Shown: one piece after another, positions 42,815 to 53,902 of the stretch | Layout: every line of letters starts with the position of its first letter | Position numbering within the stretch: the stretch's first letter is position 1 | Assembly: GCF_018390735.1 (NCBI RefSeq) | Contig: NZ_JAHBCL010000006.1 | Coordinates: 62,001-126,000, forward strand | Reading direction: 5' to 3' | Source: Fusibacter paucivorans | GTDB lineage: Bacteria; Bacillota; Clostridia; Peptostreptococcales; Acidaminobacteraceae | Length of the DNA: 64,000 nt | The notes under the pieces: generated by a model | What the model was told of the DNA's origin: nothing | Database searches by the model: none | The model's input: the letters and a program-made list of their open reading frames with translations, nothing else | Program-made: the position numbers and the translations under genes

Positions 42815-43786
42815 TTATGCTTCCATCTCTGATTCCGCCATCTTCGCTTCTCTCGACTTGACGATTGCCGCAAAGAGTGCACCGGATATATTATGCCATG
42901 CACTAAATAGCGCTGCCGGTACTGCCGCCATTGGCATTGCAGCAAATTGGCTTGCTGCAAGCGATGCTGCAAGACCTGAATTCTGCATCCCCACTTCAAC
43001 CGCAAGTGTAATACGCTTCTTGCGCGGCATCCCTGTTATTTTTCCGACAAAATAGCCAAGCGCATAGCCACTGAGATTATGCAGTATAATCACAATGACA
43101 ATAATGCCAAGCGCACCAATAATACGTTCCGCATTAGCGCCAATAACGCCCCCGACGATACATGCAATTGATAATGACGAAATCGCAGGCATCACATCAT
43201 TCACCACATTCGCCTTTTCTTTAAGCATGGCTTTGACAATTAGTCCAAGTGCAATTGGCAGTAAAACGACCTGCACAATGCTGATAAACATGCTCATCGG
43301 ATCGAAAGACACGGTCTGGCGAATGAGGAAATAGGTAATCGCCGGCGTTAGAATCGGTGCTAAAAGTGTTGAGACAGTGGTCATCGCCACCGACAACGCA
43401 ACATCACCGCCTGCCATATAAGAAATAACATTTGAAGACGTTCCGCCAGGGCATGTCCCGACGAGAACAACCCCCACCATCAGTGCCTCTTCAAGACCAA
43501 ACAGTTTTGATAGAATAACAGCCAGGAGCGGCATCACGATAAATTGAGCTGCTGTTCCCTTTAAAATATCAAGGGGACGCTGCAATACAATTTTGAAATC
43601 ATCAAGGCTAAGCGTCATCCCCATACCAAACATAATGACGCCAAGCAAAATGGTAATCATTGATTGACCGAATACTTTTTTCAGCACCCATCCAAAGAGT
43701 GTAGGCTGTATAAAGCCAAGAATCATGCAGATAATAATGATGACGCCAAAATACTTTGAAATCCCCTTTGCAATTTTTGTAACCAC
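42815..43786 (-). CDS. Bile acid:sodium symporter family (BASS) transporter
   Basis: The 323-aa protein has nine or ten membrane helices and the BASS motifs GVIMFGMGMTLS, VGTCPGGTSSNVISYMAGGDVALS and EVGMQNSGLAASLA. The family uses sodium to take up organic anions such as bile acids, pyruvate or keto acids (plant BASS2 moves pyruvate). The start is GTG with AGGAGGT upstream. It lies just downstream of a cupin/PocR/AraC regulator and near ilvD on the same strand, so a keto-acid substrate would fit, but this is not shown. Confidence 0.88.
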   Translation of the reverse strand: MVTKIAKGISKYFGVIIIICMILGFIQPTLFGWVLKKVFGQSMITILLGVIMFGMGMTLSLDDFKIVLQRPLDILKGTAAQFIVMPLLAVILSKLFGLEEALMVGVVLVGTCPGGTSSNVISYMAGGDVALSVAMTTVSTLLAPILTPAITYFLIRQTVSFDPMSMFISIVQVVLLPIALGLIVKAMLKEKANVVNDVMPAISSLSIACIVGGVIGANAERIIGALGIIVIVIILHNLSGYALGYFVGKITGMPRKKRITLAVEVGMQNSGLAASLAASQFAAMPMAAVPAALFSAWHNISGALFAAIVKSREAKMAESEMEA

Positions 43787-43910
43787 AAATACCTCCTATA
43801 AGTTCGATAAAAATTTGAGCATAAAAATTTAATTTCATCAATTTTACCAAACAAATCGCTCAGTTAAAAGCATTTTATTCAATTTTCTACAAATTTTGTA
43901 AACCTTCCGT

Positions 43911-45524
43911 TTATGTTAATTGCCTGTTTTGCATTCGAAACTTTCCCGGTGTCATACCCTCCCGCAGCTTAAAGCACTTGGTAAAATAACTGACATTCTG
44001 AAAACCGGACCGATGGGCAATATCAATAATCTTCATATGACTATTCAACAGCATCACCTTTGCCGCGTCAATACGCAAATCGGTGATATAGTCTGTAAAA
44101 GAGCATTGATTTACTTCATTGAATTTGGCACTTAAATAATTGGGCGAAATGTAAAAGTGCGTCGCAACTGACTGAAGATTTAACGGTTCTCTATAATGCA
44201 GCTCCAAATATTGATTGACACGCTCTATGAGCGTCCCGTCATTTTCTGCATAAGAATCCTTAATGTCACTAAGGCATTCTATACAAAATGTTTTGAGCAA
44301 TCCTTTTCGATCCTCAACATCGCGCTTTGTCAGTGCTTCTTCATACTTTCGCATTAACCGCGCCGTTTTTTCAAAGTCTTTTGTCTTCCGCGCCGGCACT
44401 CTCGAGAGTACCACTATCATTTCCATGATTGTTTTCAGATCATAATTGGTCAGGTAAGTTGCCTCATCCAGCAATTGAGTTACTCTTAAAGCATCCTCAT
44501 CGACCAGCGCATTTTCGAGTGCCATTTCCAGCGCATATGGATACATCATCTTTGGCGTTCGTCGTGAACTGTCAATAAGAAAACTGTCATGGGCATTCCG
44601 AGCACCCGTCTTGAGTAAACGATCTTTAAGTTTCAGCTGTTCCTGTGTTTTTCTGAGCAATTCGTTTTCTTTATCGAGCAGAACACTTTCCAAAACACGT
44701 CGCTCGTGAACCATATTGATAAATTGAGCCGCAATGGTCATGTGATCAAAGACGACGTATATTCTGCTTTTGATAAATGTTTTAAACCGGCTGTACTCTC
44801 TGGCCGCCTGTTCTGCTTCATTGCCAAAATCGCCAAAGCTGTTGCGCGTGTAATCACCACCGCCAAGTACAAAGCGCTCTGTCCACAAAGTGCCGTATTG
44901 CCGTTCATTGAGTACCAATGGTGCCGCAATCTGAGAAACACCATAGGGACAGTAATACTGACGGATCCCGTCATGAGGTGTCTGTTCTGATTCAAGTGCA
45001 CAATCTCGGTGTCGGGCACACGTTATACAAAATTCCGGGAGTGTCAAATCACAATTGCCGCCTCTAAGGTAGTGCATGTCGAGTTTCAAGAGTTGGCTCA
45101 GTTCTTCTGTAACATTTTGTATCAGCTCTAAATTCACATGTTCGGTCACATCAACATGCCATTCAGATACCTTGGGCATATCAAGCGGTGATAGAGAAAT
45201 TGGCGCATAGATCACCATGAGCACTAAATCTTCCTTTGCAGATTCATTAATGACAACGTGCTCGGCAAACGGTGCAACATATTGAAAGGCTGTTGATTCA
45301 ATATGACGTTCAACGCCGTTATTAATAAAAATGCCTTTCCCTGACAAAACAAAGAGCATCTGTTCTTCACCAACGTGAAAGTGCTTGTTTTGGTGCGCTT
45401 TTGGCGATATGACAACACGCGCCAGACTCAGATGATGATGAGGGGAATCCGACGGTTCATGAAGCCATTCGATGGTTCCCCAATTAAATTGCTGCACATC
45501 TACATGATAATCTGTACGATTCAT
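43911..45524 (-). CDS. AraC family regulator with cupin and PocR-like sensor domains
   Basis: The protein of about 537 residues has an N-terminal cupin (about 20-115; HQNKHFHVGEEQMLFVLSGKG), a Cys-rich PocR-like sensory domain (about 130-270; CITCARHRDC and YYCPYGVSQIAAP) and a helical linker. The C-terminal AraC double helix-turn-helix spans about 430-537 (LNLQSVATHFYISPNYLSAKF and IIDIAHRSGFQNVSYFTKCF). PocR domains bind small diols or hydrocarbon derivatives. The ribosome site favours the second ATG (MNRTDY). It probably controls the adjacent BASS transporter or ilvD. Confidence 0.88.
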   Translation of the reverse strand: MNRTDYHVDVQQFNWGTIEWLHEPSDSPHHHLSLARVVISPKAHQNKHFHVGEEQMLFVLSGKGIFINNGVERHIESTAFQYVAPFAEHVVINESAKEDLVLMVIYAPISLSPLDMPKVSEWHVDVTEHVNLELIQNVTEELSQLLKLDMHYLRGGNCDLTLPEFCITCARHRDCALESEQTPHDGIRQYYCPYGVSQIAAPLVLNERQYGTLWTERFVLGGGDYTRNSFGDFGNEAEQAAREYSRFKTFIKSRIYVVFDHMTIAAQFINMVHERRVLESVLLDKENELLRKTQEQLKLKDRLLKTGARNAHDSFLIDSSRRTPKMMYPYALEMALENALVDEDALRVTQLLDEATYLTNYDLKTIMEMIVVLSRVPARKTKDFEKTARLMRKYEEALTKRDVEDRKGLLKTFCIECLSDIKDSYAENDGTLIERVNQYLELHYREPLNLQSVATHFYISPNYLSAKFNEVNQCSFTDYITDLRIDAAKVMLLNSHMKIIDIAHRSGFQNVSYFTKCFKLREGMTPGKFRMQNRQLT

Positions 45525-45618
45525 TAGCATAACCTCCCCCAGTGGCAGTACAAATGTTATACAGTTTTATCATACACTAGTTCGCATCAATTCAAAACCG
45601 GTGTTTATAAAATCGCGT

Positions 45619-47283
45619 TTAATCTCCGCTAAGGACAGCGCCGCGGTTGCCGGATGTCACCAGTTTGGCGTAGCGTTTCAGGTATCCCGTTTTAATTTTC
45701 GGCGGTTTAGGTATCCACGTTGCACGCCTTATTGCTAAAACCTCATCGGTCACTTCGATGTTAATTTCGCAGGCATCAATGTCAATCGCGATGATATCCC
45801 CTTCTTCAATTAATGCGATATTGCCGCCAACAGCAGCTTCCGGCGAAACGTGTCCTATTGCGGCACCTCTTGTCGCGCCACTGAAGCGCCCGTCGGTGAT
45901 GAGTGTCACGGACTCTCCTAAACCGCGTCCCATAATTGCTGCAGTAGGGTTTAACATTTCACGCATTCCCGGACCACCTTTTGGGCCTTCATATCGGATA
46001 ATTACCACATCACCCGCTACAATTCTGCCTTCGTTAATGGCTGTAATTGCCGCCTCTTCACCATCAAAAACCCGCGCAGGTCCCTTGTGTTTCATCATTG
46101 CTTCTGAAACGGCCGAGCGTTTGACCACACAGGTATCCGGCGCTAAATTGCCGCTTAATACCGCGATGCCGCCTTTTGTGCTAAACGGATTCTCAATCGG
46201 ACGAATTACTTGTGGATCAATAATTTCACACCCTATTATATTGTCTGCAACGGTTTTTCCCGTACATGTGAGCACATCACCGTTTAGAAGGGTTTGTTTA
46301 TTCAATTCGTGCATGATTGCATAAACACCTCCGGCTCGGTGAAGGTCTTCTATATAATCATCACCCGCCGGTGATAAGTGACAAAGATTCGGCGTGCGTT
46401 CACTAATCGTATTTACTTTTGTTAGATCAATCGTCACATCTGCCTCATAGGCAATTGCCGGTAAATGCAGCAGACTGTTTGTACTGCATCCAAGCGCCAT
46501 ATCAACGATGATGGCATTTTCAAATGCCGCCTCTGTCATAATGTCCTTTGGCTTAATGTCTTTGCCGATCAGCGTCATAATTTGCATGCCTGTTTGTTTA
46601 GCCAACATTAGCCTCTCTGAGTAAATCGCCGGCAACGTGCCATTCCCCTTAAGTGCCATGCCCAATACCTCAGTCAGACAATTCATGCTGTTTGCCGTAA
46701 ACATCCCCGAACACGACCCACAAGTCGGACACGTTTTTTCCGCCATTGTTTCCAGTGTTTCTCGCGATAGCTTTCCTACTTTATAAGCACTCACCGCCTC
46801 GGTAATCGTTGTAAACCCAATTTTTTCAGCTTCAAATACGCCTGCCAGCATCGGCCCGCCGCTGACAAAAATCGACGGTATATTCAGGCGTGCTGCCGCC
46901 ATCAACAATCCCGGTACATTTTTATCACAGTTTGGCACCATGACCAGCCCATCCAGCATATGCGCCATGGCCATTGCCTCAGTAGAATCAGCAATGAGTT
47001 CTCGCGTTACCAGTGAATAGTGCATGCCCTCGTGCCCCATGGCAATCCCGTCGCAAACGGCAATTGCCGGAAAGACAACAGGTGTACCGCCAGCAGCAAT
47101 CACACCGGCACGAACTGCCTCTGTCATTTTGTCCAGATTCATATGTCCCGGAACAATTTCATTGTAGGAATTGACAATGCCGATAATTGGTTTCGCTAAT
47201 TCGACATCTGTCAGTCCAAGCGCCCGAAGCAAGGCACGTTTCGGTGCATTTGCCGCACCGAGTTTAATCGCATCACTTCTCAT
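45619..47283 (-). CDS. ilvD: Dihydroxy-acid dehydratase
   Basis: The 554-aa protein is a full-length IlvD/Edd family enzyme. It dehydrates 2,3-dihydroxy-3-methyl acids to the 2-keto acids of valine, leucine and isoleucine synthesis. Cluster ligands expected for the family are Cys77 ([12 protein letters not shown]), Cys119 (PNCDKNVPG) and the CPTCGSC segment (185-191). The usual PCN position of the [2Fe-2S] type reads GHMNL here, so it is the oxygen-labile [4Fe-4S] type. AGGAGG precedes the ATG. No other ilv gene is nearby, so a sugar-acid dehydratase role cannot be excluded. Confidence 0.88.
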   Translation of the reverse strand: MRSDAIKLGAANAPKRALLRALGLTDVELAKPIIGIVNSYNEIVPGHMNLDKMTEAVRAGVIAAGGTPVVFPAIAVCDGIAMGHEGMHYSLVTRELIADSTEAMAMAHMLDGLVMVPNCDKNVPGLLMAAARLNIPSIFVSGGPMLAGVFEAEKIGFTTITEAVSAYKVGKLSRETLETMAEKTCPTCGSCSGMFTANSMNCLTEVLGMALKGNGTLPAIYSERLMLAKQTGMQIMTLIGKDIKPKDIMTEAAFENAIIVDMALGCSTNSLLHLPAIAYEADVTIDLTKVNTISERTPNLCHLSPAGDDYIEDLHRAGGVYAIMHELNKQTLLNGDVLTCTGKTVADNIIGCEIIDPQVIRPIENPFSTKGGIAVLSGNLAPDTCVVKRSAVSEAMMKHKGPARVFDGEEAAITAINEGRIVAGDVVIIRYEGPKGGPGMREMLNPTAAIMGRGLGESVTLITDGRFSGATRGAAIGHVSPEAAVGGNIALIEEGDIIAIDIDACEINIEVTDEVLAIRRATWIPKPPKIKTGYLKRYAKLVTSGNRGAVLSGD

Positions 47284-47373
47284 CTTAACCTCCTTATCTT
47301 TCTATACCGTCATTATACAGAGGTTTTGTGGTCATTTATTACGGGAATTGAGAACAACTTTATGATTGTTGAA

Positions 47374-47412
47374 AATAAAAAAATATTAAGATACGTTGTC
47401 ATATCTTAATAT
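47374..47412 (-). terminator. Terminator of the giant surface protein gene
   Basis: ATATTAAGATA pairs with TATCTTAATAT around an 8-base loop; on the minus strand a run of seven T follows. It lies 30 bp after the stop codon at 47442. Confidence 0.8.
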
Positions 47413-47441
47413 CTTAATATTTTAAATATTCCTATAAAACA

Positions 47442-50400
47442 CTAATAGACGGGCTGTAATGATATCCGATCATAGATATTCCCAGTGATCTCAACGTCAT
47501 CAATAGACGCCTTCACACTTGACAGCTCTTGACTCGCCGTAAGCTCTGCCTCGTAAGGACTTCGCTTTCGAATATCTTCCCATGACAGCGTTGAAGGCGC
47601 CAGCGGCAGTAAATACGTCCCCTCCCAATTACTCATGGCACTCGCCTCATCATAAGAGACCATACTTAGCGCCAATGGAAAGGACACATCGTACCCAACC
47701 AGTTCTTCATATTCATAGACGACACCATAAGGGTCTGTATACGTCATTGCCATCAACTCCGGCGACAGCATCACTGCTACTGTCTCCGGAAGACCTTGAA
47801 CAGAAGCGTGAAAGGTCACTGTTTCAAGCGACAAAAATCGGTGCGCATTCGGCGTCAAATAAATGCCGCGATAATCTGTACGCCCATCCCAGTGATTCCA
47901 CGCGCCTGTAATCTCAAAATCACTGATATGCAGCGGCTGTACGATAAAAGTTTTGACGTCTTCATCAGTCGCCGTCCCATCACTGACAACCGCCTTGGCG
48001 GTATAGGTTCCTTCCGGTAAGTTATCATACGATTTTTTTATCATTTCATATTGCGTGCCAAGCCACGCCACGGGGAATGTACTGACATCATAAGTCGTAC
48101 CGTCTTTTATAACCGTCAGGGTTACGGTGAGCGGCTCATGATCACCATCGTCAAACAGCATGGCGACGGTTGCCTTCTGCCCTGCATAAAGCGTTTCGGG
48201 GGTTACACCAACTGTCACAGAAGGCGGCAGATTGCGTGGTATGACATTAAAGCTGTAGTTGACGTAATTCGATGTTGCATAGCCATCCCATGCCGCCACT
48301 TGTCCTAGATAACTGCCGATTGGTAAATTCGGGAATGTGAACAGCACATCACTGTATATGCCGCCAACAGGCGCAACTGTGGTGTTCTGACGACTATATA
48401 ATACACCTTCCTTGTAAAGCTCTGTCTGAACAAACAGGTTTTGCGGGTCGATGTCCGTTAAATGTGTCGTCAGTGTATTGCTGTCGCCATCGAGCACTTC
48501 TGGGAATGCAATTTCTGCGGTGATGTATGGCGGTGAATTGACATAGACGGGAAATGTAGCAGTTGCCGTGGCATTGCCATAGTCATCTGCTGCAAATGCC
48601 CTTACAGTGTAAGTCCCCGCACTGAGGTTATTAAGTGTTATCACTTCATCGGTATAAGGCGACGTTTTATTGTAGCTAAACGTCCGATAAACGGTGCCGT
48701 CTTTGAGAACCGTTACATCGAGTGCCAAATCATCCCCTTCCGCATCATATACACTGACAAATGCCGTGTTGGTATCTGTCTCAAAGAGATACAGCGATGC
48801 TACATTAACCGCTACAGCTGGTGGTGTATTGGGGATCACGGTAAACACCAGTATTTGCGTCGCTGTGGCCGCCCCATCATTCACTGTTGCCGTCACCGCG
48901 TAATTGCCCGTCTCAAGATTTGGAAGCGTCAGCGTCGTCGTATCGTACGGGTATGACTTCATATACGATTTAGACAGATATACTTCGCCGTCCTTCTTCA
49001 CTTCAACGCTCAATGACAGATTATCCAAATTCGGATCGCTGACATTGAGATACACAACATTGTCACGCCCCTGATACAGTGCGGTTGCCGCTAAACTGGC
49101 CGATAGTGACGGCGGGTCATTTGCATAGAGAGTGATGTCTTTTCTGACGTAATGCCGTTCACCTGTTATGGTACTTACCATTGCGATTTCCATTTGGTAC
49201 GTTTTATTTTCAAGTCCAACCACATCAGGTATATAGAAGTCCTGCGGCTGCCAGTTCCAATCGTAGAAATTGCCCGATATTTTTGAATAATCATCCACAA
49301 CCATCATTGGCACGTTTTCTACAGGAAGACCATTAGATTCAAGAAGCCTTATTTCGAGGCGATGTTCTGGTTGAAATCTTCCTGAATCACGCACATTGAT
49401 GTTATACCACTGCACGTAATTGCCCGGTCGAAATGCCGTCAATGGATTGCCCGCATTGCTTGACTGTAAATCCGCTGTAATACTCAGCAGGTAGTGTTGC
49501 GGCGGGGGTGTAGCAATGGTTTTCTCTGTCCAGTCACTCCATACCCCTTCAACATCTTTAGCGCGAAGGCGCATATAAGTGCCGCTAATGCCTGCATACC
49601 CAGTGGGTAATATTCCTGGCTGCCAAGGCTCTGAATTAAGTCGATACTGAACCTCAATTTGTTTGATGCCTCGATCCGGATCACTCTTATGATCGTAATC
49701 GTAGGATAAATCTTCAAAAGCTTGGGGATTCCAATTGTAGTAGAAATCTGCCACAGGTTTTCGGTGCACCAAAACTGTTTGATGCATTTTATCACGCGAC
49801 CAATAGCGATACTTATCCAGTGCATCGTTCTTCCCAACAGGATTATCACGCACGTAAAAGTCCATATCATACTTTCCTACTTTATCGAAGATGATTTCAT
49901 CACCCCGAAATTGTGTATTGTGATACCCTGATACACCCATGCTGTTTTCATAATAATATGGGTCTGTATGTACGATATCAGCTCTAAAATCATAGCGTGC
50001 ATCATTTTCATAATCGTGGTAAAGTGAGGCAATTGACAACGGATCACCAACTGTCACCAAGATCGTCTCTGCTTCTGCACTGCCCTGATCTTGCAGGTTG
50101 ATTAACGCATTGCCCAGTTCCGTGTATTGACTCATCCGTAATGCACTGCCGAGTTTATCACTTTGATTCGTCGTAATAAGCTGCTTTTGTGTTATTAAAT
50201 TTGCCAGTTGATTGGATTCGTTGGCAGAGATATAAGAAAAGTCATCGCTGCCAAGCAGGACGTAGTACGTGTTCTCCGATAGCTTTTCAAGCTGATTTTT
50301 GGTGTTGGTATAAAAATAGTTCTTCGTCTGAACGTTATATGCCCAAACACCAGCATCAAAGAGCTGCCTTAGATAAATATAATTCTGTTCTGCACGTTCT

Positions 50401-53400
50401 ACATAATTAAATTCAATGTACTGATTGTGCGTTCCTGCCCAACTTCCCGTCGAAACGCAAAATGTACCCACGTTTGCAGGTGCCAGCATGTGATCGTAGT
50501 TCATGTAAAACGGCGCATAATAATCTGTATCACCATTTTTATCTTCTACAGGGTAAGCCGCCCCCTCATCAATCGTTATATTCATGGTATTCTGTGGTGC
50601 GTGATTTACAAATTGACTGCCCTGTACAATATTTGAAGCGTTAATATTATCGTCTTGATAACTAACAATCGTATCTTGACCTGTTTTGACATTGTAAGCA
50701 TGGTAATAACCTTGGAAGTAGTATAAAACACTATCCGGCATATCCTTATAAGCTGCAATCCACGGTCTGGACTGGTCATCATAGGTTAGATCAAAATCTT
50801 GTACCTTATGCCATTTTATCTGAAAGTCTTTTGTGATTTCGACCAGTGCATACGCTGTAATTGAATAATCTCTTTTATAGTAAAAGTAGTATTTTTGCAT
50901 GTAGAAGATTGATGCGTCAGGATTTTGTGTAATCATGTCATTGTATGATGTCACCGCATGCTCGCTTGCAGGATACGAATAAATGCTCGATGTATAAGCA
51001 AGCATATCATTAACGCTATAAACAGGTGAATCACCGTAATTAAAGAAATTAGCAGGGCACCAATGGGAAGGTGTAATAACCTGTCCCGTATCTAAGTTAG
51101 TAATTTTACAGCCAAGCAAAAATTCTTCAGGGTAATCTCCCACTGTCATATAGACCTTGTTTGAATATCCCGTCGTATACCCTAGAGGCGCTGAGACGCC
51201 ATACAGCGAATCGGTACTCAATCCTTGAGACGATACCATTTCGTAACCCACTGGTTGATTGACAATTTCAAAACTGTCAATGAAGATGTTCTCTGATTTC
51301 AGTTGCGTTGTTAATGAGCCATTGATATAGGCCGTCAGCATTTCAGGGCTAAGGCCACTGTTCCCCGTTTGAAGCTTCAAATTGATGTGTTTGGGCGCTT
51401 TCACCGTTACCGCTGTACTTGGCGGGATGTTGTCCACCTCAACGATATGGTTTTGATTAACAGAGCCATCGTAGGTACTGTCATATAGATAAACGGCACT
51501 GCTTTCCATGCCGGGCATTGGTGTGTAGGTTTCTGCAACAGAAAGTGCTACATAGTATTTGCCCACACTGGATACGTTAAATGAATAATCCTTGTTTTCT
51601 GAACCGTCTGCATTTCTTTTCGGCGCACCCCAATAGGCGATATGTTGCACTTCATCATCAAACCGATTATCACCGTCGTGATCGTACCAGTAAGATACTT
51701 GAATGGAGCCAATAGCATCACCATCTTTGGATGTACTTTCATTTAATACCGAAATGGTTGCCGTGTTGCTGTTCGATGGGTCGCGATAGACTTTATTCAC
51801 TACCGATAAAGCAGCTTCCGGCGGTTCATCCGGTGTAATGGTAATGATTTTACTTGCCTGTCCTTCATAGCCAAGAGTGTTTTTCAGTGTGACGGACGTG
51901 TTAATCGTTCCCGCTGTTGGTACACCAAAATCAAACTTTCGGCTGCCGTCAGGATCGGCAGGCGAATAGACGCCCGATGCCGCATTAACGGTGCCGCTTG
52001 AAACCCACCAATCCGTTTGACTGTCTACAATGGGAAATTTATCGGGGCTGTCCGACTGCATGCTCGATACGGTAATCTTACGGTATGGTTTGAGCTGTCC
52101 TTCGGTATGTATAACGGCATCGACTGTGGGCGGCAGTACCATTGTTGTATCTTCACCATAGCCACTGTAGCCAAGGGTATCAATGGCAACCCCTGTAAAG
52201 GTCTGTTCACCTTCCCTTGTAAATTCATACTGTTTATTCAAATAGCCATCGGTTGGATGTTCAACGGCTATGTCAGTGCTCCCATCATTTAAGATAAGAT
52301 AGTCCAGTGCGCCCGTGACGCTGCTCCCACGTACTGTTATCCCCTTTGTATCACCGACCTTTGCCGTTTTGGGGGCATTGACTTTGACTTCCGGCGGCTT
52401 CGGCTCACCCACCACAACGGTCATATCATCACCACTTGCCTCTAGGACGCGGCCGTCTTTCAGCGTGACATCGACGGTAACGTTCCAAGGCTGTTTAATC
52501 TTTTTATCTGGGTTGTCGGCAAAAGGCGCACCATCAATGGTTCGATGAAATGTCACGGTAGGATTAATGACACTGGCATATTGACATTCCCCGTCAAGCC
52601 ACACGGCAATATTCGCTACATTTGCAGTGGTAACTTTATAAAGTGAGATGTCAGCAGTGATGCTGACATCGACATCACTGCCGCTTGATGTTTTATACCG
52701 CGGATTTGCCGTTACAAGACAGCTCGCTGTGGGGACAGCAGGTTCTTCTACGGTAACGATGACTTTTCGCGTGAGGTTTCCTGACTTTTTCGGGTCATTT
52801 TTAAAAATGGTATCCAGTACGTAACTGCCGCTGATTTCAACTTCTTGTGTGCCTACCACCAGTTCACTTCTGTTAATGCGCACGGTTCTGTTAACCGTCT
52901 TTCTCAGTACAGAAAATGCCGCTTCTGCGCTGTCAATCACACTGCCATCTTTGCTGATACTGGCTTCAAACTGTTTGACATGCTCTTTTTTCATATATTG
53001 ATTGTCCGGTACAATGACTGCCGTATACGAGGTATTCACTTCAACAAATTGCTGATCGGATGCCATTGTAACGGCAATGTCATTGTTTTGAAGATTCAGC
53101 GTTAACCATTGATCGACGCGTGCATTTGATGCCATGCCGTCGCCAATCCACGTTTGATAATATTTACCGCGCTCCGTTCGCACAGAAAAGTTCGTATACC
53201 AACCGCCAGCTGTAAGCAGAAGGGTGCGCTTATAGCTATCTGTGACGCCATCAATGGGATAAGCATTCAGCGCACCCATTGACCGCGTATTGTTGATCGT
53301 TTCAACGGTGTACTGTGTATTGATATCGTTTGGATTTGTATTAATACCATTGCCGCCGATCCAGTGTGCGGTCATGTATTCACGTAAGTTTCCGTCTTTA

Positions 53401-53882
53401 ACAACTTGCCACGAAGCAGGTGCACCTTTTACATCGGAATATTCTTCAATCCACTTATTTTTATCTGATAACGGCGCATCTGGTGGATAGTAGGCATTAG
53501 TGACAACTTCGCCGCTTGCACTATAACCTAAATAACGATAGCCTGTTGTACCCGTCTTTTTATCATTATAGATTTCTTCTGCTGAGCTGTTTTCATGGGG
53601 ATAGCCAACAGGAAGCGAATCGTAGTTAATTATCTTTTCATTGCCGTAGACAACAAGGCCGTATTTATCGTAATCGGCTTTGTTGATATATAGCGTTTTG
53701 CCTGTGCTGAAATTATCAACTTTAAGTGGCAATGATTGCGCCACTATGAAATCCTCAAATGATGCATAGCCGCTATAATTTACCGAATAAGTAAATAATG
53801 GCGATTCGTCAGCGGCGGCACTAATGGGGACACTGCTTATAAGCAAGGCAACAATTAAAATCATGGATAGATATTTTTTCAT
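47442..53882 (-). CDS. Giant secreted surface protein with Ig-like repeats (2146 aa)
   Basis: A signal peptide (MKKYLSMILIVALLISSVPISAAADE) is followed by a very long extracellular chain. Most of it is beta-rich and I do not recognise a family. At the C-terminal side there are four repeats of about 100 residues starting near 1584, 1687, 1782 and 1884, each opening N.PP and including an L.V.V.KDG.....S motif and an LP.G.Y...A...DG segment. This is an Ig/cadherin-like fold. There is no LPXTG, SLH or choline-binding anchor. The SLH protein lies 20 bp upstream and could hold it at the S-layer. AAGGAGT precedes the ATG. Likely roles are adhesion or surface structure. Confidence 0.8.
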   Translation of the reverse strand: MKKYLSMILIVALLISSVPISAAADESPLFTYSVNYSGYASFEDFIVAQSLPLKVDNFSTGKTLYINKADYDKYGLVVYGNEKIINYDSLPVGYPHENSSAEEIYNDKKTGTTGYRYLGYSASGEVVTNAYYPPDAPLSDKNKWIEEYSDVKGAPASWQVVKDGNLREYMTAHWIGGNGINTNPNDINTQYTVETINNTRSMGALNAYPIDGVTDSYKRTLLLTAGGWYTNFSVRTERGKYYQTWIGDGMASNARVDQWLTLNLQNNDIAVTMASDQQFVEVNTSYTAVIVPDNQYMKKEHVKQFEASISKDGSVIDSAEAAFSVLRKTVNRTVRINRSELVVGTQEVEISGSYVLDTIFKNDPKKSGNLTRKVIVTVEEPAVPTASCLVTANPRYKTSSGSDVDVSITADISLYKVTTANVANIAVWLDGECQYASVINPTVTFHRTIDGAPFADNPDKKIKQPWNVTVDVTLKDGRVLEASGDDMTVVVGEPKPPEVKVNAPKTAKVGDTKGITVRGSSVTGALDYLILNDGSTDIAVEHPTDGYLNKQYEFTREGEQTFTGVAIDTLGYSGYGEDTTMVLPPTVDAVIHTEGQLKPYRKITVSSMQSDSPDKFPIVDSQTDWWVSSGTVNAASGVYSPADPDGSRKFDFGVPTAGTINTSVTLKNTLGYEGQASKIITITPDEPPEAALSVVNKVYRDPSNSNTATISVLNESTSKDGDAIGSIQVSYWYDHDGDNRFDDEVQHIAYWGAPKRNADGSENKDYSFNVSSVGKYYVALSVAETYTPMPGMESSAVYLYDSTYDGSVNQNHIVEVDNIPPSTAVTVKAPKHINLKLQTGNSGLSPEMLTAYINGSLTTQLKSENIFIDSFEIVNQPVGYEMVSSQGLSTDSLYGVSAPLGYTTGYSNKVYMTVGDYPEEFLLGCKITNLDTGQVITPSHWCPANFFNYGDSPVYSVNDMLAYTSSIYSYPASEHAVTSYNDMITQNPDASIFYMQKYYFYYKRDYSITAYALVEITKDFQIKWHKVQDFDLTYDDQSRPWIAAYKDMPDSVLYYFQGYYHAYNVKTGQDTIVSYQDDNINASNIVQGSQFVNHAPQNTMNITIDEGAAYPVEDKNGDTDYYAPFYMNYDHMLAPANVGTFCVSTGSWAGTHNQYIEFNYVERAEQNYIYLRQLFDAGVWAYNVQTKNYFYTNTKNQLEKLSENTYYVLLGSDDFSYISANESNQLANLITQKQLITTNQSDKLGSALRMSQYTELGNALINLQDQGSAEAETILVTVGDPLSIASLYHDYENDARYDFRADIVHTDPYYYENSMGVSGYHNTQFRGDEIIFDKVGKYDMDFYVRDNPVGKNDALDKYRYWSRDKMHQTVLVHRKPVADFYYNWNPQAFEDLSYDYDHKSDPDRGIKQIEVQYRLNSEPWQPGILPTGYAGISGTYMRLRAKDVEGVWSDWTEKTIATPPPQHYLLSITADLQSSNAGNPLTAFRPGNYVQWYNINVRDSGRFQPEHRLEIRLLESNGLPVENVPMMVVDDYSKISGNFYDWNWQPQDFYIPDVVGLENKTYQMEIAMVSTITGERHYVRKDITLYANDPPSLSASLAATALYQGRDNVVYLNVSDPNLDNLSLSVEVKKDGEVYLSKSYMKSYPYDTTTLTLPNLETGNYAVTATVNDGAATATQILVFTVIPNTPPAVAVNVASLYLFETDTNTAFVSVYDAEGDDLALDVTVLKDGTVYRTFSYNKTSPYTDEVITLNNLSAGTYTVRAFAADDYGNATATATFPVYVNSPPYITAEIAFPEVLDGDSNTLTTHLTDIDPQNLFVQTELYKEGVLYSRQNTTVAPVGGIYSDVLFTFPNLPIGSYLGQVAAWDGYATSNYVNYSFNVIPRNLPPSVTVGVTPETLYAGQKATVAMLFDDGDHEPLTVTLTVIKDGTTYDVSTFPVAWLGTQYEMIKKSYDNLPEGTYTAKAVVSDGTATDEDVKTFIVQPLHISDFEITGAWNHWDGRTDYRGIYLTPNAHRFLSLETVTFHASVQGLPETVAVMLSPELMAMTYTDPYGVVYEYEELVGYDVSFPLALSMVSYDEASAMSNWEGTYLLPLAPSTLSWEDIRKRSPYEAELTASQELSSVKASIDDVEITGNIYDRISLQPVY

Positions 53883-53902
53883 TTAATGACTCCTTAGCGA
53901 AT

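Noticed and set aside
45758-46324. 188-aa plus-strand ORF
   Set aside because: It is antisense to ilvD; its composition mirrors the dehydratase codons.
47442-53882. Contact-dependent toxin or RTX/Rhs protein
   Set aside because: No YD repeats, RTX nonapeptides, toxin domain or immunity gene; the C-terminus is an ordinary Ig-like repeat region.
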